64,000 nt of DNA from Lacrimispora indolis DSM 755 (GCF_000526995.1 NZ_AZUI01000001.1:4816001-4880000), one strand, 5' to 3'. Numbered from the stretch's first letter, positions 54,288-63,627 are shown. Notes: generated by a model not told the origin, from the letters alone. Translations and numbers: made by a program.

Positions 54288-55285
54288 TTCCGCTGCTGAA
54301 AGTAGATGCGCTGGAAATGGCGTTTTCCACCGTTGCCGGAGATATCAAATGCATAGACAGGGTCAGCCTTGATGTAAATCAAGGCGAGATCCTGTGTATC
54401 GTTGGAGAATCAGGCTCAGGCAAGAGTGTCACGCTTTTGTCAGTCATGGGCTTGCTTGGAGAAAATGGTAAAATCACCGGAGGAAGGGTCATCTTTGACG
54501 GACAGGAATTGTTGGGATTGTCGGAGAAGGAATATGACCGGATCCGCGGTAGTGAGATGACTATGATCTTTCAGGACGCCATGGCCAGCTTAAATCCGCT
54601 ATTCACCATTGGGAATCAGATCATGGAAACCATGCGCATACATTTAAATTTGGACAGGAAAACAGCGAAGGAACGGGCAGAGCTCCTCCTGGATAAGGTA
54701 GGACTGCCGGATCCTTCTTCTATTATGAATAAGTATCCCCATACACTGTCAGGCGGAATGCAGCAAAGGGTAATGATCGCCATGGCGCTTGCCTGTAATC
54801 CGAAGCTTCTCATTGCAGATGAGCCCACTACTGCATTGGATGTCACAATTCAGGCACAGATTATGGAACTCTTAAGGAGCTTACGGAAAGAGCTTCATAT
54901 GTCAATCATTTTAATTACCCATGACATGGGACTTGTAGCTGAAATGGCGGACCGGGTCATGGTTATGTACGCCGGGCAGATTGTAGAGGAAGCAGACGTC
55001 CATGATTTATTTAAAAACCCGGGGCACCCTTATACACAGGCGCTGCTGAATTCCATTCCCAGTATCAGAGATAAAGAAGAGAGAGAACTGTTGACGATTG
55101 AGGGCACTGTTCCTGAACATTACGGGGAGATCATTGGCTGCCGCTTTTCAAACCGCTGCCCTTATGCTGCCGACGGCTGTGATTTGGAGCAAAGGCTGGT
55201 TGAAATAGAAGAAAGTCACGGAATAAGATGCTGGCGGAGGTCTCAGATCCGGGAGAGGAAGACGCAAACGTCAGGAGGGAATTAG
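54284..55285 (+). CDS. Oligopeptide-type ABC ATPase (OppD/DppD)
   Basis: A 333-aa ATPase with Walker A GESGSGKS, Q-loop MIFQDAMASLNPL, signature LSGGMQQRVMIAMAL, Walker B LLIADEPTTALD and H-loop ITHD. The C-terminal extension holds the GCRFSNRCPYAADGC cysteine motif, typical of peptide importers with an iron-sulfur or cysteine cluster. The ATG overlaps the binding-protein stop (ATGA), so the two are coupled. Confidence 0.94.
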   Translation: MIPLLKVDALEMAFSTVAGDIKCIDRVSLDVNQGEILCIVGESGSGKSVTLLSVMGLLGENGKITGGRVIFDGQELLGLSEKEYDRIRGSEMTMIFQDAMASLNPLFTIGNQIMETMRIHLNLDRKTAKERAELLLDKVGLPDPSSIMNKYPHTLSGGMQQRVMIAMALACNPKLLIADEPTTALDVTIQAQIMELLRSLRKELHMSIILITHDMGLVAEMADRVMVMYAGQIVEEADVHDLFKNPGHPYTQALLNSIPSIRDKEERELLTIEGTVPEHYGEIIGCRFSNRCPYAADGCDLEQRLVEIEESHGIRCWRRSQIRERKTQTSGGN

Positions 55286-55288
55286 CAC

Positions 55289-56308
55289 ATGCAAAAGGAA
55301 AGACAGCCTCTGGCAGAGATAAAGGGATTGAAAAAATATTATCCGGTCCGTGACGGTATTATTCCCCATACGGTTGGGCTGATCCATGCTGTGAACGGAG
55401 TGGATTTTGAACTGTATCAGGGAGAAACGCTGGGACTGGTAGGTGAATCCGGCTGTGGAAAATCCACCATTGGGCGTCAGCTGGCAGCATTGGAAATCCC
55501 TACAGAGGGCAGTATTGTCTATGAAGGCTATCCGTTCACGGACCGGACGGCAGCCGGAATGAGACGAATCCGTACCCAGATCCAGATGGTGTTTCAAGAC
55601 CCTTATACCTCCCTTAATCCGAAAAAGCGTATTTTTGATACCTTATCCTATCCAATGCTGTATCATGGCGTCAGTACAAGACAGAATATCCATAGGGAGG
55701 TTGACCGCCTGCTTGACATGGTAGGGCTTCCGAAAAACTCCAAGGGGCGTTATCCCCATGAGTTCTCTGGCGGCCAACGGCAAAGGATCGGGATCGCAAG
55801 AGCGCTGTCTCTTAACCCCAGGCTGGTCGTCTGCGATGAGCCGGTCAGCGCCCTGGACGTATCAATACAGGCTCAAATTCTCAACCTGCTTCGTGATTTG
55901 CAAAGGGAGCTGAAGCTTACCTATCTGTTTATCGGACACGGTCTGGATGCGGTTAAATACATCAGTGACCGCATTGCCGTCATGTATCTTGGAAAAATTG
56001 TGGAGCTTGCAGATGCAAAGGAACTGTTTGAGAATCCGGTGCATCCTTACACCCAGGCATTATGCAGTGCCGCACCCATTCCCGATCCCGATGCCAGAGG
56101 AAGGAAACGAGTGATTTTGCAGGGAGAACTGCCTTCCAATAAGAATATGCCTTCCGGCTGTTATTTTCATAGCCGGTGTCCCTATGCTATTGAGGAATGC
56201 AAACGAGCCGAGTCGGCCTTAATCCCGATCCAGCCAGGAAGCGGGCATTTAGCAGCCTGCCCGGTGCTGACCCTGGGGGAACGGCCAAAGGAGGCAGCAG
56301 ATGCTTAA
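55289..56308 (+). CDS. Oligopeptide-type ABC ATPase (OppF/DppF)
   Basis: The second ATPase, 339 aa, with Walker A GESGCGKST, signature FSGGQRQRIGIARAL, Walker B LVVCDEPVSALD, and the C-terminal CYFHSRCPYAIEEC motif. The H-loop reads LFIGHGLD, with the histidine kept. It pairs with the OppD-like subunit. It overlaps the permease gene by eight bases. Confidence 0.94.
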   Translation: MQKERQPLAEIKGLKKYYPVRDGIIPHTVGLIHAVNGVDFELYQGETLGLVGESGCGKSTIGRQLAALEIPTEGSIVYEGYPFTDRTAAGMRRIRTQIQMVFQDPYTSLNPKKRIFDTLSYPMLYHGVSTRQNIHREVDRLLDMVGLPKNSKGRYPHEFSGGQRQRIGIARALSLNPRLVVCDEPVSALDVSIQAQILNLLRDLQRELKLTYLFIGHGLDAVKYISDRIAVMYLGKIVELADAKELFENPVHPYTQALCSAAPIPDPDARGRKRVILQGELPSNKNMPSGCYFHSRCPYAIEECKRAESALIPIQPGSGHLAACPVLTLGERPKEAADA

Positions 56309-57245
56309 ATATATTATCAAGCGTATTCTTATTGCTATCCCGGTCCTGATTGGCATAACCATCATTGATTTTCTGATCATGACAATGGTGGGAAGTCCAT
56401 TGGAACTGCTCCAGGGACCCAGAGTGTCCCAGGCAGCCATTGAAACCAAAAGAATTGCCTTAGGTCTTCAGCAGCCTGTCTATGTACAATACTGGATCTG
56501 GCTGACCAATCTTTTGCAGGGTAATATGGGATATTCTATAAAGAGTTTTCAGCCGGTAAGCCAAATGATTAAAACCTATATCGGACCAACTTTGCTGCTG
56601 ATGTCTGTCTCGTTATTTGTCAGCATGCTGATTGCGGTACCTGCAGGAATTTATAGTGCGGTCCACAAGTATACGCCGCAGGACTATACTGTAGTTACGC
56701 TTTCCTTCCTGGGAAGCAGTGTTCCCGGATTTTTTCTGGCATTGGTGCTGATCTATCTTTTTACCGTCAGGCTTGGCTGGCTGCCCTCCAGCGGTATGTA
56801 TACCCTGGGAGCGGAGAAAAGTGCCTTAGACGTCATCAGGCATATGATCATGCCTGTGATTGTATTGGCGACCTCCATGGCCGGAACCAATATCCGTTAT
56901 ATCCGAAGCGCCATGCTTGAAATACTCCGGAAGGATTATCTGCGAACGGCGAGGGCAAAGGGAATTGGACGCTTTCTGGTGATTAATAAACATGCGCTTC
57001 GTAATGCATTAATTCCGGTCATTACCATATTCGGAATGCATATACCGATCTTGTTTGGCGGTGCCATCATCATTGAACAGGTATTTTCCTGGCCTGGACT
57101 TGGCATGATGACCATGAGTGCAATTATCAGCAGAGATTATCCGGTCATTATGGGCGTCTGTCTGATGTCCGCCATTGTTGTTCTGGTGGCAAACCTGCTG
57201 ACAGATGTCATCTACGCACTGGTAGATCCGACAATAACGTATTAA
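56301..57245 (+). CDS. Oligopeptide-type ABC permease (OppB/DppB)
   Basis: A 314-aa membrane subunit with six helices. It opens with MLKYIIKRILIAIPVLIGITIIDF, the hallmark start of DppB/OppB. The EAA coupling loop is DYLRTARAKGIGRF...KHALRNALIPVI. It forms the translocation pore with the OppC-like protein. Confidence 0.94.
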   Translation: MLKYIIKRILIAIPVLIGITIIDFLIMTMVGSPLELLQGPRVSQAAIETKRIALGLQQPVYVQYWIWLTNLLQGNMGYSIKSFQPVSQMIKTYIGPTLLLMSVSLFVSMLIAVPAGIYSAVHKYTPQDYTVVTLSFLGSSVPGFFLALVLIYLFTVRLGWLPSSGMYTLGAEKSALDVIRHMIMPVIVLATSMAGTNIRYIRSAMLEILRKDYLRTARAKGIGRFLVINKHALRNALIPVITIFGMHIPILFGGAIIIEQVFSWPGLGMMTMSAIISRDYPVIMGVCLMSAIVVLVANLLTDVIYALVDPTITY

Positions 57246-57261
57246 AAGCAGGAGAAAATCA

Positions 57262-58134
57262 ATGAATAAAGATAACACAATAATCAGTGAAGATAATACA
57301 TACCGCAATACGGTAATGAGGCGGTTCTTAAAACACAAACTGGCTGTGGCCAGTGCCGTATTCCTGGCTATGATTCTCTTATGTGCGCTGCTCGCTCCGG
57401 TTCTTTCGCCTTATGACCCGGATAAGGTGGTGGGCGGATTCAGCGATCCGCCTTCAATAAAACATCTGCTTGGAACCGACCAGGTAGGAAGGGATGTATT
57501 AAGCAGAATGCTTTATGCCGTGAGAATCTCACTGTTGGTAGGGTTTGCCGCTACTGCAGTGTCCACGGCCATTGGTGTGGTCCTGGGCCTGGTATCCGGG
57601 TTCTTCGGAGGAATCCTGGATATGGTCATCATGCGTTTTACTGATATGGTCATGTCCTTTCCCTATATCTTGCTTGTATTGGTTTCCGCCGCTATATTTC
57701 GGCCGGGCCTTTTAAATATTATATTGATTCTCGGGTTTGTTGATTGGCCCGGAATTGCCCGGCTGGTGAGAGGAAATGTTCTATCCATACGGGAGATGAA
57801 TTTTATTCAGGGGGACCGGGTCGCAGGAATGCCAAAGCGTTATATCCTGTTTTCTGAGATACTTCCCAATACGGTCGCGCCAATTCTGGTATATGCGACC
57901 TCCGTGATCGCCATATCGATGTTGGATGAAGCAGCCCTAAGCTTTCTGGGTATGGGAATTCAACCGCCTCAGTCCAGCCTTGGCAACATGCTAAACGGGG
58001 CCCAATCCATCTCCATCCTCACATCCAAGCCATGGCTGTGGGTGCCTCCGGGACTGATGATCATATTACTGGTTGTCAGCATTAATTTTATTGGTGATGC
58101 TTTAAGAGATGCCTTCGATCCTTCGGGAAATTAA
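57262..58134 (+). CDS. Oligopeptide-type ABC permease (OppC/DppC)
   Basis: A 290-aa membrane subunit with an N-terminal cytoplasmic segment (RFLKHKLAVASAVFLAMILL), the HLLGTDQVGRDVLSRMLYAVR motif, and an EAA loop (FIQGDRVAGMPKRYILFSEILPN). It is the last gene of the operon. The order binding protein, D, F, B, C differs from the usual A-B-C-D-F. Confidence 0.94.
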   Translation: MNKDNTIISEDNTYRNTVMRRFLKHKLAVASAVFLAMILLCALLAPVLSPYDPDKVVGGFSDPPSIKHLLGTDQVGRDVLSRMLYAVRISLLVGFAATAVSTAIGVVLGLVSGFFGGILDMVIMRFTDMVMSFPYILLVLVSAAIFRPGLLNIILILGFVDWPGIARLVRGNVLSIREMNFIQGDRVAGMPKRYILFSEILPNTVAPILVYATSVIAISMLDEAALSFLGMGIQPPQSSLGNMLNGAQSISILTSKPWLWVPPGLMIILLVVSINFIGDALRDAFDPSGN

Positions 58135-58280
58135 TTGATAAGGCTTTTTGTAATTCAATATTTATTTTGAAATCAAAGAAAAATGTGAACAACTTACTGC
58201 TCCTTAGGAACCGGAAGGTTATTTTTAGACTGAAAAGTTGAGGATTTATAAAAAAATACATAAAAAAGTATAAAATTTTG

Positions 58281-58309
58281 TTGACTTTTTTGAAAAAAAC
58301 TGATATAGT
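58281..58309 (+). promoter_or_regulatory. Promoter of the PTS operon
   Basis: -35 TTGACT (58281-58286), 17-bp spacer, -10 TATAGT (58304-58309). The preceding AT-rich sequence from 58135 shows no gene. Confidence 0.75.
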
Positions 58310-58331
58310 TTAAGTAAGGATAAATATTAAG

Positions 58332-58416
58332 TGGGTTGTTACTGGAAAGCAGGCAAAACCAATTTTGATTATGGAAAATGGAATTCTATTTTCGTGGTCA
58401 AGGTTGGTTTTTTATT
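58332..58416 (+). promoter_or_regulatory. RAT antiterminator site with overlapping terminator
   Basis: GGGTTGTTACTGG...GCAGGCAAAACC (58333-58360) matches the ribonucleic antiterminator target of the BglG/LicT family. Its 3' end AAAACCAA (58355-58362) can instead pair with TTGGTTTT (58404-58411), which is followed by T residues. The choice between the two structures should be set by the antiterminator encoded directly behind, giving autoregulation. Confidence 0.85.
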
Positions 58417-58435
58417 TTATAGGATGGGACATTGT

Positions 58436-59263
58436 ATGAAAATTGACAAAATCATCAATAACAATATTGTCAGTGCGCTGGAGCCGGATGGAAAAGAAGT
58501 TATCGTCATGGGCAGGGGGATCGGCTTTGGCATGAAGCCGGGAAAAAGTATCCCGGAAGGTACAGTTGAAAAAGTATTCCGTCTGGACAGCCAGAACAAT
58601 GTTGACAAATTCAAAGAATTGCTGGTGAACCTTCCCCTTGAGCACATCCAGGTTTCTACGGAAATCATTAATTATGCAAAAAGCGTATTAAACAGGAGCC
58701 TTAATCAAAACATATACATAACGCTGACGGACCACATTAATTTTGCCATTCACCGCTTTAAGGAGAAGATGAAATTTTCAAATCCTCTGCTTAACGAGAT
58801 AAAGACCTTTTACAAAGAGGAATACTTGATCGGTGAATACGCCATTGCTTTGATTGAGCGCAGGATCGGCATATCCCTTCCAGTGGATGAGGCGGGGTTC
58901 ATTGCGTTCCATATTGTCAATGCAGAATTTAATACTGCCATGCGGGATACCATAGACATCACGAACCTGATTCAGAACACCGTAGGGATCGTGAAGGAGT
59001 ATTTTTCAATGGAGCCTGACGAAACTTCATTGAATTATCAACGGTTTGTCACCCATTTAAGGTTCCTGGCGCAAAGAATCGTTACAAAAGAGCTGTTAGA
59101 CAGCGGGAATGGCGAATTTAACCATTTGATATCCCAGATGTATCCGGAAGAATACGGGTGCAGTTTAAAAATCAAGGATTATATAATGGAAACGTACCAT
59201 CACGATGTAACAGAAGAGGAAACCGCATATCTGGCGGTCCACATCAAAAGAATGAGGCTGTAA
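58436..59263 (+). CDS. BglG/LicT/GlcT family transcription antiterminator
   Basis: A 275-aa RNA-binding antiterminator. It has an N-terminal CAT domain (1-55; MKIDKIINNNIVSALEPDGKEVIVMGRGIGF), then PRD1 (about 70-165) and PRD2 (about 175-275), whose histidines are phosphorylated by PTS proteins. The ATG at 58436 is chosen because upstream in-frame codons lie in the RAT/terminator. It precedes the PTS genes and presumably responds to their sugar. Confidence 0.94.
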   Translation: MKIDKIINNNIVSALEPDGKEVIVMGRGIGFGMKPGKSIPEGTVEKVFRLDSQNNVDKFKELLVNLPLEHIQVSTEIINYAKSVLNRSLNQNIYITLTDHINFAIHRFKEKMKFSNPLLNEIKTFYKEEYLIGEYAIALIERRIGISLPVDEAGFIAFHIVNAEFNTAMRDTIDITNLIQNTVGIVKEYFSMEPDETSLNYQRFVTHLRFLAQRIVTKELLDSGNGEFNHLISQMYPEEYGCSLKIKDYIMETYHHDVTEEETAYLAVHIKRMRL

Positions 59264-59283
59264 ATGAAAGGAGAATTTTTTGT

Positions 59284-59778
59284 ATGTTTGATTCATTAAA
59301 GAAAATTTTTGGGGGAAGTGGTGAAAAAGAAAGGGAAAAAATTCTGTCACCGGTTGAAGGAACAGCCGTCCCCTTAAGCGAAGTGAATGATCCCACCTTT
59401 AGCCAGGAGATTCTGGGAAAGGGAGTTGCCATTATTCCGGCAAAAGGAAGAATTGTTGCACCTGCTGACGGAATTTTAACAGTAGTATTTGAGACAAAGC
59501 ATGCGATCAGCATTACGACTCCGGGAGGCGCTGAGATCATTGTCCATGTGGGGCTTGATACGGTGAATTTAAAGGGAGAACATTACACTGCTTATAAAAA
59601 GCAGGGAGACAAAGTGAAAGCAGGGGAGCTTCTTTTGGAATTTGATATGGCAGCCATAAAGGAGGCCGGATATGAAGTGATCACTCCGGTCATCGTATGC
59701 AATACGCCGAATTATCCGGATATGGTATGTCATACAGGGATGCAGGTAAAAGAGTTGGAACCAATCATCGAATTGTAG
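59284..59778 (+). CDS. PTS glucose-family IIA component
   Basis: A 164-aa EIIA of the glucose (Crr) family. The phosphorylated histidine lies in the IIVHVGLDTVNLKGEHY motif (about residue 87), with the partner histidine in TKHAISITTPGG. It passes phosphate from HPr to the IIB domain encoded downstream. AAAGGAG precedes the ATG at 59284. Confidence 0.95.
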   Translation: MFDSLKKIFGGSGEKEREKILSPVEGTAVPLSEVNDPTFSQEILGKGVAIIPAKGRIVAPADGILTVVFETKHAISITTPGGAEIIVHVGLDTVNLKGEHYTAYKKQGDKVKAGELLLEFDMAAIKEAGYEVITPVIVCNTPNYPDMVCHTGMQVKELEPIIEL

Positions 59779-59786
59779 GTATTTAA

Positions 59787-60041
59787 ATGAGGGAGTATTT
59801 GTATGAATTAAAAGATCCCATGGGACTTCATGCCAGGCCGGCTTCCCTGATTTTCATGGAAGCGAGAAAGTATTCCTGCAGCATAGAAGCCCAATGGGAA
59901 TCAGACAAAGCGGACTGCAAAAGCCTTCTGGGATTAATGGGGCTGGGAGTCACAGAAGGCAGTATGATCCGGTTCCGGTTTAATGGAGCGGATGAGGATG
60001 CGGCCATAACCGCCATCCGTACCGTTTTGGAAAAAATTTGA
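59787..60041 (+). CDS. HPr phosphocarrier protein
   Basis: An 84-aa HPr with the active histidine in MGLHARPAS (His15) and the regulatory serine in DCKSLLGLMGLG. It lies between the IIA and IIBC genes, so it may be an operon-specific HPr rather than the general ptsH, which usually sits elsewhere or next to ptsI. The ribosome site is weak, near the IIA stop. Confidence 0.93.
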   Translation: MREYLYELKDPMGLHARPASLIFMEARKYSCSIEAQWESDKADCKSLLGLMGLGVTEGSMIRFRFNGADEDAAITAIRTVLEKI

Positions 60042-60111
60042 TCTGAACCTGCATGGTGCAGGTATGGATAAAATATGTCCGGCAGGACAAAAAGAAAGGG
60101 GTTTCTTTATT

Positions 60112-61548
60112 ATGATGAAGTATTTGCAAAAACTAGGTAAATCATTGATGCTTCCGGTGGCATGTTTGCCTGCGGCTGGTATCCTGATGGGGATTGGTTA
60201 CTGGATTGACCCCACCGGCTGGGGAGCAAACAGTGCCGTTGCAGCCTTTTTGATTAAGGCAGGAGGCGCCATCATTGATAACATGGCAGTTCTGTTTGCA
60301 ATCGGTGTTGGCGTTGGTATGGCAGATGACCATGAGGGTACTTCCGCACTGGCTGCCATCGTTTCCTGGCTGATGATTCAGACCATTCTTTCACCTGGCG
60401 TAGTCGGCATGTTAAAAGGCATCGATGTCAGTGAAGTGAATCCGGCTTTCAGCAAGATCGGAAATCAGTTTATCGGTATCGTGTCCGGTATCATCGGTTC
60501 CAGCTGCTATAATAAGTTTAAAAACACCAAGCTGCCCGATGCCCTGGCATTCTTCAGCGGCAAACGGTCTGTTGCCATTGTAACTGCTCTTGTTTCTCTG
60601 GTAGCCTGCCTTGTTTTATTCTTCATATGGCCGGTTGTATATTCCGGACTGGTAGCATTTGGTAAAGGCATCCTGGGCCTTGGCGCTGTAGGAGCAGGTA
60701 TTTACGGTTTCTTCAACCGTCTTCTGATTCCGGTAGGTCTTCACCACGCACTGAATTCCGTATTCTGGTTTGACGTTGCAGGTGTAAACGACCTTGGTAA
60801 TTTCTGGTCAGGAAATGGTGTTCTGGGCCAGACTGGTCAGTACATGACAGGTTTCTTCCCGGTAATGATGTTCGGTCTTCCGGCCGCAGCTTTGGCTATG
60901 TATCATACCGCAAAACCTGGTAAAAAGAAAAATGCTTATGGTTTATTGCTTGCAGCAGCAGTATGCTCCTTCTTTACAGGAGTAACAGAACCTCTGGAAT
61001 TCGCTTTCATGTTCCTTGCACCAGGCCTTTACTTAATCCATGCAATTTTAACCGGTATTTCTTTAATAATCTGCTCCCTGCTTCCCGTACGTGCAGGCTT
61101 TAACTTCAGCGCAGGTTTCGTTGACTGGTTCTTGAGCTTTAAGGCTCCAATGGCTGTAAATCCGCTGCTTATTATCCCGCTGGGCCTTGTTTATGCGGCT
61201 ATTTACTACTTCGTATTCCGCTTTGCAATCTTAAAGTTTAACTTTAAGACTCCGGGACGGGAAGATGATGATATGGATGAAAACACAATCACTCTCTCCA
61301 ATAATAACTATACCGCTGTTGCTGCCATCATTCTGGAAGGACTTGGCGGTAAGGAGAACATCACCAGCGTTGATAACTGTATCACAAGATTGAGACTTGA
61401 GATCAAGGATTATACTCTGGTGGACGAAAAGAAGATCAAATCTTCAGGTGTTGCAGGTGTCATCAGACCGGGCAAGACCAGCGTACAGGTCATCGTAGGA
61501 CCTCAGGTGCAGTTTGTGGCAGATGAATTTAATAAGCTGCGCAGGTAA
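60112..61548 (+). CDS. PTS IIBC component, N-acetylglucosamine/glucose type
   Basis: A 478-aa membrane permease. The IIC domain (about 1-385) has ten or so helices and the conserved GVTEPLEFAFMF motif and GLHHALNSVFWFDVAGVNDLGNFW region; the latter resembles N-acetylglucosamine permeases. The C-terminal IIB domain (about 400-478) carries the phosphorylated cysteine in VDNCITRLRLEI. IIA is separate. The ATG at 60112 follows AAAGGGG; ATG 60115 is equally possible. Transport with phosphorylation is inferred from family. Confidence 0.93.
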   Translation: MMKYLQKLGKSLMLPVACLPAAGILMGIGYWIDPTGWGANSAVAAFLIKAGGAIIDNMAVLFAIGVGVGMADDHEGTSALAAIVSWLMIQTILSPGVVGMLKGIDVSEVNPAFSKIGNQFIGIVSGIIGSSCYNKFKNTKLPDALAFFSGKRSVAIVTALVSLVACLVLFFIWPVVYSGLVAFGKGILGLGAVGAGIYGFFNRLLIPVGLHHALNSVFWFDVAGVNDLGNFWSGNGVLGQTGQYMTGFFPVMMFGLPAAALAMYHTAKPGKKKNAYGLLLAAAVCSFFTGVTEPLEFAFMFLAPGLYLIHAILTGISLIICSLLPVRAGFNFSAGFVDWFLSFKAPMAVNPLLIIPLGLVYAAIYYFVFRFAILKFNFKTPGREDDDMDENTITLSNNNYTAVAAIILEGLGGKENITSVDNCITRLRLEIKDYTLVDEKKIKSSGVAGVIRPGKTSVQVIVGPQVQFVADEFNKLRR

Positions 61549-61560
61549 ATGAATGAACAT

Positions 61561-61594
61561 AAAAGCAGGGGCGTGTTGATGCCCCTGCTTTTTC
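61561..61594 (+). terminator. PTS operon terminator
   Basis: AAAAGCAGGGGC pairs with GCCCCTGCTTTT around an eight-base loop, ending in T residues. Confidence 0.92.
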
Positions 61595-61727
61595 AGTCTT
61601 TTTAGTATGCAGATGGAACAGGGGACAAAGAGTAAAAGGAGTGAGGCTTTAAAAATCCCATGCTCTTTAGGGGGCCAAAAGAGACTTGGGTGAATATATT
61701 AAAATAAAAAGGTAAGTTCGACAGGAT

Positions 61728-62348
61728 ATGCGTGATATATTGATTCTTGTGCTGGCACTTAGCACCGACACCTTTGTTGCCAGCATTGCCTATGGGGCAA
61801 ACCGTCTGAAGATTTCGTGGGGAAAGGTGATTGCGGTCAATGGGATCTGCAGCGGCTGCCTGGGGGCTGCCCTAGTATTAGGAAGCATGATCAGCGGATT
61901 GGTGCCGGAAAGTTTTGCAAAGGGAGCGGCATTTTCCTGCCTGTTTCTTCTGGGAGTAATAAAGCTTCTGGATTATACCATAAAAAAATATATCAACAGC
62001 CATGTGAATATTCACAAGGATCTGACGTTTTCTATTTCAGGACTGAGCATCATCATAAATATTTACGGAAATCCCATGGCAGCGGACTGGGACCATTCCA
62101 AATCCCTTTCCTGGAAGGAAACCATCATGTTTTCTCTGGCCATGTCTTTGGACAGTCTGGTAGCCGGAGCCTTGTCAGGATTCTTGATGATATCTCCGGG
62201 GCTTACGGCACTTACCGCTCTGGTTGTGGGAACTGCCGTCATGTACATGGGCCTGTTTCTGGGACGTAAGCTTGCTGCACTAAAGGGCTGGGATTTAACC
62301 TGGGTCAGCGGCATACTGTTTTTGTTCCTGGCATTTGGGAAGTTGTGA
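61728..62348 (+). CDS. ytaF: Sporulation membrane protein YtaF (MntP-related)
   Basis: A 206-aa protein with about six helices in two repeats. The repeated acidic/serine motifs ALSTDTFVASIAYG (near the start) and AMSLDSLVAGALSG (about 140) are typical of the MntP/YtaF family of Mn2+ exporters and sporulation proteins. An acidic loop sits in the middle. The ribosome site is poor (ACAGGAT), so expression may be low or use another start. Confidence 0.87.
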   Translation: MRDILILVLALSTDTFVASIAYGANRLKISWGKVIAVNGICSGCLGAALVLGSMISGLVPESFAKGAAFSCLFLLGVIKLLDYTIKKYINSHVNIHKDLTFSISGLSIIINIYGNPMAADWDHSKSLSWKETIMFSLAMSLDSLVAGALSGFLMISPGLTALTALVVGTAVMYMGLFLGRKLAALKGWDLTWVSGILFLFLAFGKL

Positions 62349-62357
62349 CCAGCTGAT

Positions 62358-62404
62358 GGAAAATGGGGTGACGCTCTTTTAAATGGGTTGCACCCCATTT
62401 TTAA
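62358..62404 (+). terminator. ytaF terminator
   Basis: AAAATGGGGTG (62360-62370) pairs with CACCCCATTTTT ending at about 62402. The 3' arm overlaps the promoter of the next gene. Confidence 0.75.
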
Positions 62405-62416
62405 ATGAGGTATAAT
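62388..62416 (+). promoter_or_regulatory. fliB promoter
   Basis: -35 TTGCAC (62388-62393), 17-bp spacer, -10 TATAAT (62411-62416). The -35 lies inside the terminator stem of ytaF. Confidence 0.65.
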
Positions 62417-62444
62417 CGTTATCAAAAAACAGGAGCAATCATTT

Positions 62445-63605
62445 ATGCAGTTTACTATTCCACATTATTATAATAAATTCCGCTGTGTGGCAGGGAAGTG
62501 TCCGGATACCTGCTGTGCAGGCTGGGCCATTATGATCGATGATCTCACAAAAAAGCGGTATCGGCTGCAAAAAGATGCCTTCGGCAGGAGGCTCCATCAT
62601 TCTATTGACTGGAAAAATGGCTCCTTTAAGCAGTGCGGCCGCCGGTGTGCCTTTTTAAATGAGGACAATCTATGTGATATCTACCGGGAGGCCGGGCCGG
62701 GAATGCTTTGCAAAACCTGCCGGGATTATCCAAGGCATACGGAGGAATATGAAGGAGTCAGGGAAATCTCCTTGTCATTGTCCTGCGAAGAGGCGGCAGG
62801 GCTGATCCTTGGCTGTGAAGAGCCTGTACGCTTTCTTACAAAGGAAGATGAGAGAGAGGAGTCCTACCTGGATTTTGATATCTTTTTCTTTACAAAGCTT
62901 ATGGATGCAAGGGAACTGATGGTTTCTATCCTGCAGAACCGGGATATAGACTGCCGTCTGCGCATTGCTATGGCGTTGGGTTTTTCTCATGATATGCAAA
63001 GGAGGATCCGCCAGGAAAAGCTTTCTCAGTTGGATGATTTGATGGAGCGGTATCAGGGAGCGGCCGGAGCGGAGCTTGCGGAAAAGAAGATGGCTGTCCG
63101 CAGGTTGAGCGGCAGGATGCGGTATGAAAAAATGAAGGAATGGTTTTCTCTCTTTGGAAAGCTTGAAGTGCTTAATCAGGACTGGCCTCAATACATGGGG
63201 AGCCTTAAAAAGATATTATTTGATGCCGGAGCGGAAAGCTATGAGGAAAACAGAAAGGCATTTGACCGGTATTTAATGGAAGAAGAGGGCAGGAAACGCC
63301 AATGGGAGCGGTGGAGCGAACAGCTTATGGTGTACTTTATCTTTACCTATTTCTGCGGAGCCGTTTATGACGGCCATCCCTATGCAAAGACAAAGCTTGC
63401 GGCAGTGAGCACCCTTCTCATTCAGGAAATGGCTCAGGCAGCTTTTAAAAGAAATGAAGGCAGGCTGGATTTTAAGGAATTTGTTCATTTGGCCCACTGG
63501 TTTTCCAGAGAGGTGGAGCATTCGGATGAGAATCTCAATGAACTGGAGAAAATATTCCGTTCTGATAAAAGCTTTGGCCTGGAAGAAATCTTATGGCTGC
63601 TATAG
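62445..63605 (+). CDS. fliB: Flagellin lysine-N-methylase (FliB)-like protein
   Basis: A 386-aa protein with an N-terminal cysteine cluster (FRCVAGKCPDTCCAGWAI, CGRRCAFLNEDNLCDIYREAG, LCKTCRDYPR) that likely binds an iron-sulfur cluster. It resembles FliB, which methylates flagellin lysines. No flagellar genes adjoin it. Such stand-alone copies are common in clostridia and may modify other proteins. ACAGGAGC precedes the start. Confidence 0.88.
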   Translation: MQFTIPHYYNKFRCVAGKCPDTCCAGWAIMIDDLTKKRYRLQKDAFGRRLHHSIDWKNGSFKQCGRRCAFLNEDNLCDIYREAGPGMLCKTCRDYPRHTEEYEGVREISLSLSCEEAAGLILGCEEPVRFLTKEDEREESYLDFDIFFFTKLMDARELMVSILQNRDIDCRLRIAMALGFSHDMQRRIRQEKLSQLDDLMERYQGAAGAELAEKKMAVRRLSGRMRYEKMKEWFSLFGKLEVLNQDWPQYMGSLKKILFDAGAESYEENRKAFDRYLMEEEGRKRQWERWSEQLMVYFIFTYFCGAVYDGHPYAKTKLAAVSTLLIQEMAQAAFKRNEGRLDFKEFVHLAHWFSREVEHSDENLNELEKIFRSDKSFGLEEILWLL

Positions 63606-63627
63606 GAGATTAGAAGAAAGAAACGGC

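Noticed and set aside
61612..61698. 28-aa ORF between the PTS terminator and ytaF
   Set aside because: No ribosome site and no recognisable character.
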